Source: Porodaedalea pini (Eukaryota; Basidiomycota; Agaricomycetes; Hymenochaetales; Hymenochaetaceae). Taken from it: a stretch of DNA of 64,000 nucleotides. A program made the position numbers and the translations under genes. This document shows, piece by piece, positions 24,639-34,056 of this stretch. The stretch's first letter is position 1, and every line of letters begins with the position of its first letter. The notes beneath the pieces were generated by a model. It saw only the letters and a list, made by a program, of their open reading frames with translations, was not told the DNA's origin and did not search any database. The stretch lies in NCBI GenBank assembly GCA_002794775.1, contig NBAY01000018.1, forward strand, positions 62,001-126,000, in the 5' to 3' direction.

Positions 24639-25346
24639 GGCTGCGCAAGGCTAAAGCGATGAAGTAATTTGAGCGATGCACCATTCGTGCTTTGTAGCAC
24701 GTGCTTGCCGCGTCAGCATTGATTGTTCGTTGCCTGCTGCTCAAATCGAAAGCATCAGCTGAAGAGCTCGTTTGCAAACTGAGCCTACGCTAAAAATTCG
24801 AAAGTATGGGGTGCTCATGTCTTTTGCGTACGCGACTTTGGGCGCTGCCTGAGCATCTGATTCGGTTCGGGCTTCATGGTGACGACGTCCCAACTGTGCG
24901 AAAATGGATCGCTATACACACAAGCTGTGACTGAAATCAGCATCGGTTGCGCTCGTTGGCAAATAAAGCGATCGGCATTCACAGCATTAATATTGGTATA
25001 ATGACTGTCTATATGTAGGATATTAGGAAAAGGAGAAGATAATATATGTTGGGAAGATGCTACTGAATTGCATCCATCTTATCAACGAGAAATAAAGGAA
25101 GATTTCCTCGGGCTGAAGACGGAAGAGGAGTTAATAACAGTTATGGACAGAGTGACGACCTAGCGGCACATCACTCGCTAAACATAACTGATGACATAAG
25201 CATGCACTGCGTTACCAGACACCCTGTAACAAAAAGGCAAGTAGGGACTTCCATCACCACTCTCGCGCGTCCTTCTCTTCGCCAGCACAAACCATTTTTC
25301 ACGACAACGCCTGTAACGACCATAGCCAGACGTCAGCTAAGGCGCA
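24639..25346. promoter_or_regulatory. Divergent intergenic region between CLPTM1 and chitin synthase
   Basis: 708 bp separate the two start codons, so both promoters must lie here. No ORF or repeat is supported. No TATA box is close to either start. Confidence 0.5.
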
Positions 25347-28300
25347 ATGTCAAACCCACGACGCCCGCCGTTGTCCACTCACTCCTCGACGGACACGTAC
25401 GCTAGTCGTGACCCCTTCAGCGATAGCCAGCCTCGCATTCAATTCCAAGAGCCCCCTGTGCCCCAGCGGGGCATCCTTCAGCCGTTCGAGAGCACGACTT
25501 CGCTCCCGCACGAGTTTGGTGGTCATTCCGGCTACAATGACCTTGAGGATGAGGAGGAGAAAGTGCCTTTGACTGGTGATCAAGGCTTCGTCGGTGGCCT
25601 GTACCCGCCTGGGTAAGCTTTCAATTTATTAATCCACGGTAGGCGGAGGCTTTCTCGTTTGCCATCTGCCTCTGCCTCTGCCTCTGCCTCTGCCTCTGTC
25701 TTATGCCTGGGTGAACGATATGCTTGCGGAGCTGTAACTAACTTACGTTTTTAGGCGTCAAGTCGACCCTAACTCTTTTGGTGTTCCCTACGCACGCCCG
25801 ATGTCGGTCGCTTCGACCGCATCAAATAGCACGGACACGGCCTGGCGCCGTCGTCAGACTATCAAGCGTGGTGTGACGCGTAAGGTCAAGCTCACGCGCG
25901 GCAATTTCATCACAGAATACCCTGTTCCAACTGCCGTGCACAGTGCTATTGAAGGCAAATGGAAAAACACAAATACTACTGAATTCTCGTGCGTAATTCT
26001 AATATTAGTTCGCTTATAATAGGTTAACTCAAAAGTGTCCGTATTCGCTTCAATAATGCAGCCATATGCGTTACACCGCTGCTACTTGCGATCCGGACGA
26101 ATTCGATGAGGCGAATGGTTATTCGCTGCGCACGAAGATGTACAACCGTGAGACTGAATTGCTCATCGCTATCACATCGTACAACGAGGATAAGACTCTT
26201 TACGCGCGTACCCTTCACGGTGTCATGCTAAACATCCGCGACATCTGCAAGACTAAAGCGTCTAAATACTGGCGTCGCAGCGCTGAGGAGGGTGTGCCTG
26301 GCTGGCAGAAGATTTGTGTTGCTCTTATCGTTGACGGTCTCGAGGCGATGGACAAAAGTGTTTTGGATGTCCTGGCCACTGTCGGTGTCTATCAGGATGG
26401 TGTCATGAAGAAACAGATCGATGGAAAGGATACCGTTGGTCACATCTTTGAGGTCGGTTCTTATCTTGTCTTTACGTGTTTATTGCTAACGTCGTTGCTC
26501 AGTACACGACGCAACTTTCAGTCGATGCTACGCCCCAGCTGATTCTCCCGCACGGCGAGGATCCGAACAACCTGGTGCCTGTACAGATCATCTTCGTCTT
26601 GAAGGCCAAGAACCAGAAGAAAATCAACTCTCACAGATGGCTATTCCACGCAATTGGAAGAATGCTCCAGGTTAGGTTGAAGTATATTTTTGCCATTCGA
26701 ATGAGGCTCATTGTGTATTAGCCAGAGATTTGTGTACTCATCGATGCTGGCACCAAACCGGGTCACAAGTCAATCTACTACTTGTGGGAGGCTTTCTATA
26801 ACGACCCCCATCTCGGTGGTGCATGTGGAGAGATCCATGCTATGATCAAAGGTGGCAAGAAACTTTTGAACCCTCTCGTTGCCGCGCAAAACTTCGAATA
26901 CAAGATGTCGAACATCCTTGACAAGCCGCTCGAGTCATCCTTCGGATACGTGTCTGTACTTCCCGGAGCGTTCTCCGCGTATCGTTACCGTGCAATCCTA
27001 GGTCGTCCTTTGGAACAGTACTTCCACGGTGATCACTCTTTGGCTGATCGTCTGGGTGCCAAGGGTATTCACGGCATGAATATCTTCACGAAGAACATGT
27101 TCTTGGCTGAGGATCGTATCCTCTGTTTTGAACTGGTCGCGAAGGCTGGTGACCGATGGACCTTGACGTACGTGAAACCGAGTAAGGCTGAGACAGATGT
27201 CCCAGGTATGTTATGAAGGAATGATTTTTGTCTGGAATATCTTCTAATCAGTCTCCGTTTTTAGAATCTGCCCCGGAGCTGATTGGACAGCGTCGTCGTT
27301 GGTTGAATGGTTCCTTTGCGGCTTCGGTGTACGCACTCGTGCACTTCTTCAGGTTCTATAAGTCCGGCCATGGCATCATTCGCATGTTCTTCTTCCATAT
27401 CCAGGCTTTTGTAAGTTTCGTCTTCCGTCGCATAAATTTCTTTTACCTGACTGCATTCTAGTACAACGTATTCTCTCTTGTGTTTTCTTGGTTCGCTTTG
27501 GCCAACTTTTGGCTCACGTTCTCAATTATCATCGAGCTTCTCCCGAACCTCCCGACGAACCCTATCATCATATTTGGCACTGCTGGCATTGTGAGTATTC
27601 GGATTTTGATGACAGGGGATGTTCACTGAACTTTGTGTAAGACGCACTGGGTTAATCAAGCATGCAAATGGTTGTATCTTGCTTTCCTCGCTTTGCAATT
27701 TGTCCTGGCTTTAGGTAACAGACCGAAGGGCGAAAGAGTGGCATATTCTGTCACATTATGGTTTGCGTCTCACGTTGAAACTTGCATATGGCGATATGCT
27801 GACTATGATTGATCCAGGGTTTACGCCATCCTCTCGTTGTACCTTCTGGTGTGTGCATTCTGGCTAACCGGAAATGCATTCGCTGTGGGTCACGCTATAG
27901 TGCCTTGCTAGGGGTTATCACTCACTTCATTTTATATATAGGCAATTCCTAAGCAACTGAAGGACGCAAAAAGTGTTGGCCAGGTCTTCTTGGATCTCAT
28001 TAAACCCCCTGTTGGACCGCTTATTGTTGCAATGATATCGACATTTGGCATTTACTTGTTTGCATCGTTCTTATACGTGCGTTTGTCTCGTTCACAATAA
28101 TTTTTTTCTTTTTTGGCTAATTACGATACAAGCGTGACCCTTGGCACATGTTCTCGAGTTTCCCCCAGTATTTGCTACTCGCGGCAAGTTTTACGAACGT
28201 CCTCAACGTCTATGCATTCTGTAACTTGCATGACGTCTCCTGGGGCACGAAGGGGTCTGACAAGGCCGAAGCGCTTCCGTCCATGACATCCAAGAAGGGC

Positions 28301-28753
28301 AAGGAAGAAGACGGCCCGGTCGTGGAAGATACGACTAAGCTTCAAGAAGACGTGGATGCTGCCTTCAAGGAGACCGTGACTCGTGCCGTCACGAAGGTCG
28401 TAGCAAAGGAGGAGGTCGAAAAGCCGACGATGGACGACCAGAATAAGACGTTCCGAACACGTCTGGTCGGCGTCTGGATGCTGTCAAATGCCGCTCTCTC
28501 TGTAGCAATCGAGAACTTGAATGGCTTGTCAACCGGAAATGAGGCAAAGGACCAACAGGACCTGCAGAAGAAACAGCAGTTTTATTTCTCCATTATCTTG
28601 TATTCGACGTTCGGTCTCGCGCTCGTGCGTTTTATCGGCGTGAGTGTTTCTCCGTCTGCCGGTGTTTATCTGCGTTTGACTTATCCCTAAAATTCGCAGT
28701 GTCTGTTCTACTTCTTCAAGCGCAACCTGTTCAGGTTCTGCCGCAGGTCTTAA
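25347..28753 (+). CDS. Chitin synthase (division 1, class I-III type)
   Basis: Twelve exons give 899 residues: 25347-25612, 25755-25988, 26062-26452, 26503-26670, 26722-27205, 27265-27410, 27462-27590, 27642-27760, 27818-27884, 27942-28076, 28133-28639, 28700-28753. Order: disordered N-terminus, Chitin_synth_1N ([12 protein letters not shown]), GT2 catalytic domain with [23 protein letters not shown] (about residue 480) and QRRRWLNGS (about 523), then several membrane helices. A charged loop with a Lys/Glu-rich stretch lies between the last helices. It polymerises UDP-GlcNAc into chitin at the plasma membrane. All catalytic marks are present, so it looks functional. No myosin motor is attached. 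Confidence 0.95.
25666..25698. repeat. CTGCCT hexanucleotide microsatellite
   Basis: Five perfect CTGCCT units followed by a partial one, inside the first intron of the chitin synthase gene. It forms a pyrimidine-rich tract on the coding strand. Confidence 0.85.
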
Positions 28754-29200
28754 GCTGTCCCATCTGAGATGAGGATTGGTTTAGCATCACTGCTTTGCTT
28801 CACTATAGGATACATACCATTTTATCCCACTCCATCACCCACATACCAATACCGAACCTACTTCCCTTCCATCTCTGCATTGAATTTCATGGACCTTATT
28901 AATGTCTCGGTCTTTACTTACGGTTTACGGTTGAGCACGGCTACGTGTAGGTAGCCTGCTGATCAGTAGTCGATGTTGGGGTCTTCGCGCTCTATGGACT
29001 TCGGTTTAGCTGGACGGCTTCTAGTTTTCACTACTCTCCTTTGACTAATGACGTATATATATTCCGTACACTCTCGAAATCGTACACACAATCTTTCGCG
29101 GCGAGTCTGGTATACATGTAAACCCCTTGTACAGAAAACGAGAACTTCCCGTGAAACCTCCGCTCACAGTAGAGGGACTAAAAATATACGAATAGATTAT
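28754..29200. other. Convergent intergenic region, no gene seen
   Basis: 447 bp between the stops of chitin synthase and the RING protein. It should carry both 3' UTRs. I see no gene or structured element. Confidence 0.5.
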
Positions 29201-30101
29201 TTAAGAATACATTCCAATGAAATCATCACGGTCGTCATTACTATGTCCCTCGCCTACACGAGGGTCGCTCTCCTCATTCAACTGTTCTGTTGCTCCATCC
29301 GCAGACTCTCTCGACATTGGAATCTGCCGCAGAAACGACATTAATCGCATTAATCTCTCCTGACCTTCCCGCCCTTCGTTGGAGGATAATTCGGGAGGCA
29401 GGACTCCACGCATGACGTTGTCATATATCATATCTGGACCGCGCCCGTTGTTCTGCGGTATCACCATATCTGCAGGGGGCGCAGGCGCAGAGATGAACGG
29501 CTGTCTGCATGTCGGACACGTATCGTGCTGTATTTATTTAAGAAATTGTCAATGCTTCCGCTCTTCCGCCTTCAACATGCTTTGTTACCTGCTGAATCCA
29601 CGTCGTGATGCTTCAACCGAAAACATAAGTATCCAAATGTCATGAAAAGGATTAACTACACTTACTCTTTCCGGCAGAACAAATGTCCGCAGGTCTCAGC
29701 CAAACGGGTGACGCCCAGGTCCTCTATTGAGAGTGCTGGACTGTCCATCGCGAGCGCCATCTCTTCAGAGGCGAGTACGGCGAGAAAAGGCGTGAAGCAT
29801 ATCGGGCAGCAGGAGTCTGCGGGAGCATCATTGCAAACAGTCAGCTTGAGAGCGAGAAAAGGCTAGAGAGTCAGATTTGGGATGACCTTTGTGGTCTAGG
29901 GAAGTCAGATCATCTTCATTGAGTGCAGGCAGTTTTGCAATGAGTTCTTTTCTTCGCCTGGACCGAGAGCGCGACGCGCACGTTAGCAGAGCAATTTGAA
30001 TAATGATTAGGCAGAACTGACGGGTCTACTGAGGCTAGCCCCGTAAATGCAGATATTAGATCAAGGCCGCTAACATCGTCAAGGTCAATCGTCTCAGCCA
30101 T
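29201..30101 (-). CDS. RING-finger protein, probable E3 ubiquitin ligase
   Basis: Exons 30101-30022, 29957-29887, 29816-29666, 29610-29589 and 29527-29201 give 216 residues. The RING reads CCPICFTPF, then an unusually long insert of about 35 residues, then CGHLFC, DITTWIQ and CPTCRQPF, completing a C3HC4 pattern over residues about 52-125. The C-terminal 95 residues are acidic and low in complexity and end in DRDDFIGMYS. RING proteins carry E2 enzymes to substrates. No membrane segment or second domain is seen, so the target is unknown. Confidence 0.8.
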
Positions 30102-30407
30102 GGGAGACAAAGCCCGTCCTGTCGAGATGATTAAGGAAGAAACGCGTCGACTTTCGATTGCTAATTGACGCGACGCGCGTTCCTTGCAAATGTCACGCGC
30201 ACAAACCAAACGTGAAGAAAAAGGACAGTCATATTGGCCAGCAACGACAGGCGATGGTTGTAGACAGTAGATGGTACACAAACGAGAGTTTAGACGATAA
30301 CAGAGATAGTACACGTAATCAAACACTTCTCTTGGGGCGACAGCAAAACAGTGGACTTGTACATGGGGGAAGACGGGGGCTCACAAGTGGTGTGGAAGGA
30401 CTGAAGA
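30102..30407. other. Intergenic region upstream of the RING gene
   Basis: 306 bp between the RING start codon and the stop of the Spo12-like gene. It must hold the RING promoter and the Spo12-like 3' UTR. An ATTGACGCGACGCGCG stretch at about 30163-30178 is GC-rich but is not a known site. Confidence 0.4.
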
Positions 30408-30937
30408 TCAGAACGGGTTCTCTGGGTCATCCATGTTCACGTCTTCTTGTTTCTTCTCCGGCTCAGTTCTTTGCTCTTCGTCAGAGCCAGACTCGTTGCT
30501 GTCTTCAGTCGTCGCCTGTTGGAAGAGTCCACCCTCTGCAGGCTTCGTACCCCTTTAATGAGGATAAGCATCTTGATAGCATACACGAAGCGACCATATA
30601 ATGCTCACTTGTCAAAGCGCTTCTTCTTCGCTGCATTGATCCTGCTTGTGACAGGGGTCTGGAAGCTGTCGGTAGGAGAGATGAACTTGGGGTTGCTACA
30701 TTTGCGGGATGTCAAAAGAGCAGCTGACGGTACAGAAAAAAGCACTACGCACCTGCTCTTTGCCATCGTTTTAGCCAGCAGTGCCTTCGCACCCATTCCC
30801 GGCTGCTGGTTGACTGTCCTGCCGTTCGTCGCGTTTCCGAGCGGGGCTTGAGGTACGACGACCTTAGCGGCACGCTCCGGGTTGTGCAGTGGCTCTGCGT
30901 GAATGGGCGAGTCGGTAGGAGTCGATACGGATGACAT
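30408..30937 (-). CDS. Spo12-like small protein
   Basis: Exons 30937-30753, 30695-30609 and 30552-30408 give 138 residues. The core KFISPTDSFQTPVTSRINAA followed by a KKKRF basic patch resembles the short Spo12 motif (SPTD..SP.T..LN..K). The C-terminus is acidic and ends in DDPENPF. In yeasts Spo12 is a small nuclear phosphoprotein that acts in the FEAR pathway of mitotic exit by releasing Cdc14. The assignment rests on this one short motif, so it is moderate. LINE copy 2 starts 142 bp upstream of its ATG and has displaced the distal promoter. Confidence 0.6.
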
Positions 30938-31067
30938 TGTTGTACAGTGACGAAAGTACGAGTATGCACAGAGAATGAAAGTTAGAGGCGGCTGACTGCA
31001 AGACCCGAATGAAGGTCGGTAGAGAGAGCCGAATGTTAAAGTTGAACTTGAACTGTCACGCGTGCCG

Positions 31068-31078
31068 CTCAAAGTCAC
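31068..31078. repeat. Left target-site duplication of LINE copy 2
   Basis: CTCAAAGTCAC is repeated exactly at 45456-45466, at the far end of the nested element. This shows that the whole 14.4-kb block is one LINE with later insertions. Confidence 0.9.
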
Positions 31079-31850
31079 TTTCCTACCATCATCATCCATC
31101 GTGGGAAAATTGCTGTATAGTCTCCATCGTACTCTCTCTCAGCCATGGACAACAAAATGTTGACCAGGGCTAAAGCCTCTCTTCACAAGACAAAGTCTTT
31201 TCGTTCCCTTGTTAATCCCAAGGACCCCACCAAGTGTGAGGAGTGTAAACAGGATCTCCCCTATCACAGTCGCCAGTGTGTTAGTGGGACCACCAAGTTA
31301 TGTGACGTTTGTGGTCGCGACAAGACCTACAACCACAACGAGTCCGTATGCAAGCAAGTTCAAGTGAATCGCGCAAACTGGTCACCCGATGTCGAGGCAG
31401 ATGAACATGCTGCCAAACTCCGTAAACAAGGGGACCTTCCCCCTACCCCAGATATCGAGTCACAGAACACGCTTAAATGATCAAACTCCGAGGAGGAACA
31501 TCGATCCATTCCCCCCCCCTGCTCGCATCGACGACAATGCCATGGACGATGATGATCTCTACGTCCCGGACGCTCAGAACAGCCAGGCCCCTCAGGTTGA
31601 CCAGGATATGGTCACTATCAATGAACAATATGATCCGGACATTGCCGAGAACGTCAACCGTTCCTTCGCTGATCTTACCAAGGAAACTATCAGTACGATT
31701 AACACGCTTATATCACAGCCCACGTGGTCTTCCGAGAAGCCCTGGTACGACGACCCTAACCGCGCTGGATCCATTCTGGCCAATATTGGCTCTAACCTGG
31801 TATCCTGGATTAACAAATCCAACACCTTGGATGATCAGACATTGCTCCAG

Positions 31851-32260
31851 TGTTAGGCGGGAGTCCGGGAGACGACTCGGACTGGGCAGGCCTCGGCTGA
31901 CTGTCGTCTGGGACGTGCTATACTCGAGCGGGACTCGGGACACGCTGTACTCAGGCTAGGTCGTCGCGGAGGTAGGAGGATTAATACAAGACTAAACTAA
32001 TACAAGGGGACGAGTCTCACCTAGGTCGTCGCGGAGGTAGGAGGAAAAGCAGAACAAGGAGTTCATGCGATTCCTGAGACCTTATATAGCGACGACCGTG
32101 AGACTATATTATCTAATATTACATAAAGGGTCGGAATGGAACGAATGAAGGTGTTGTGGGAATGATTGTGTAAGATGGGTAAATATAATGAAAAGGTGAA
32201 TATAATAAAGGAAATGGTAAAAGGGAAAATAAAGAAAAGGTGAAAGTTCAGGTTCTAACA
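31851..32260 (-). mobile_element. Solo LTR of the Gypsy family, 410 bp
   Basis: On the plus strand it starts TGTTAGGCGG and ends GGTTCTAACA, like the LTRs at 38249 and 44080. It is flanked by the 5-bp duplication TCCAG (31846-31850 and 32261-32265). It has the same promoter block and AAAAGCAGAAC segment. It differs from the other two LTRs at more positions than they differ from each other, so it comes from an independent insertion that lost its internal part by LTR-LTR recombination. Confidence 0.92.
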
Positions 32261-32915
32261 TCCAGAACTCGGCCAACGAGAGTCTGGAAGCCTTCCATTC
32301 CACCTTTCGCATCCATTCACCATTGTTTAAACATGTTTTCGAAAACATCTATGTCAACAGTCAAACCATCCGTGATCAGGAAATCACGGATACTATGCAT
32401 GCCATGTCCAGGTTGATCCAACACCTTTCCGCTGTCGTTTCTTCTATCTCCGAAAAAACTAACTCAATTGAAAAACAGCTTTCAGACGTCCCGGCTTCTT
32501 CTGTTCAACGTTCGACTTCTGCTAACACTAATATTAACAAATAGAACAAAATCCTGTCAGACCCAATTGGAGTTCGTTTCGTACACGATCCCAAATTCCC
32601 TCCCCCAGGCCCTATTTATAAACAGCGCATCCAGACCCCAAAAAACGGGAAAACAGAATACGCAGCCGCCATCACTAAAACTCATATCCCGGGTTCTGGC
32701 TACCGTATGACTACGGAGGGTACCATCATCGCACCAGATGGTTACGCTCACTCAGCGCATAATGCTCCTCGCGGTGTAGCGCTCGATTCGCGCTTAGGCG
32801 TCAGCCGTCCCAGCATACCACCCGCTTTATTTATTATTATATACAGATACAAACCCCATAAACACAGTCAAGCACTTCGTTTCATCACTGTCTATCTTAC
32901 ACTTCGCATTTCACA

Positions 32916-32947
32916 CGCTCGAATGGTCACACTCGGCCATTCGAGCG
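32916..32947. repeat. Perfect inverted repeat, 11-bp arms, 10-nt loop
   Basis: CGCTCGAATGG pairs with CCATTCGAGCG. It lies inside the 1.46-kb insertion. Confidence 0.85.
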
Positions 32948-34033
32948 TCAATATACCTTCGAATCTTTCATATGATCCATTAGTAACCTCATACATACGT
33001 TCAAATACTTTCATACACCCATTCAAACACTCATACCACGTCCTATTCACACTCGAACGCTTCATTTCCTTTATATTCATTCCGTATCCCACTATATGCG
33101 CGCTCGAGCACTCTTTCCACTTTGTATCCACTCGTTCGAATGCTTATAGCGCAGCCGGATTACGCGGTTGGGCTCAGGGAACGCATCGGGTTCCACCATG
33201 GGTTGCTCGAACGATTCCCGGGCCGTCGACGTTGAATGTATCACGCTCGAACGACCGGATTCCATCGTTCGCCGCGTTCTCCATGGGGCTCGAGCGTTAT
33301 TTATCATTGTCTATCACTTCCAGGGTGCGCATTCGTCGCCATCACGCCCGAGGAACATTTGAGGACGTTCGAATGGAGTTGTTGGATGCACACATGATAA
33401 GTTTCTCGGGTTTCATTGGTCTTTTTATTGATGTCGAACCATTATTCCCCTTCGAGTTCATGATTCATCATGTTCTCGAGTCATTCCATCCATAACATAC
33501 GACTATTCTGACTCGAATACGCACCGCATGCACTCCCCTACCTCCGTATGTACGTTCGACGTTGGTACCGAGCTCATTTCGCCTAGAGTATAAATAGTGC
33601 ACACCTTTTGTACTCATTCTGTAGAGGGAATACACCCCCAGTTCGCCGCACAGTACACTTTTCGAGTCTCATAAGTCATTCCCGTCTTCAGTTCATCTCT
33701 GCTCTACCTTAGCAAGCTTCGCCAACCGCTCGAATAGCGCGTTCGGTTCACCACATACACTCGAAACCAATATTCCAGAGCTCCGAGCGCCCGACAAGCC
33801 CAACAGGGTATTATACCTGCATACTTCCGTCGCCCCACACGTTCGCCGCCTACTAAGAAGTCGCTCGATCGCTTCGGGGTACGCTCGAACGCCTTCGAGC
33901 ACCTCTTCGAGCACGTTCGAACGCTCGACGAACACCATCCAGGGGTTCGGACCATCCGAAACAGGCTGACACAGCCCCGCACCTTCCTCAACTTCAGACG
34001 TCAATCATTATAGTTATAGGGTCTGCGTTGGGA

Positions 34034-34056
34034 GCTCGATTCTGACAGAATCGAGC
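34034..34056. repeat. Perfect inverted repeat, 11-bp arms, 1-nt spacer
   Basis: GCTCGATTCTG and its exact reverse complement CAGAATCGAGC are separated by one A. The same AGCGCTCGATTC word also occurs at the left end of the insertion (from 32778) and, inverted, at 34047-34058. Confidence 0.85.

Noticed and set aside
32707..33495. 262-codon open frame across the LINE ORF1 / insertion junction
   Set aside because: It is a chance read-through from LINE ORF1 into the non-coding insertion; the second part has no family or codon support.
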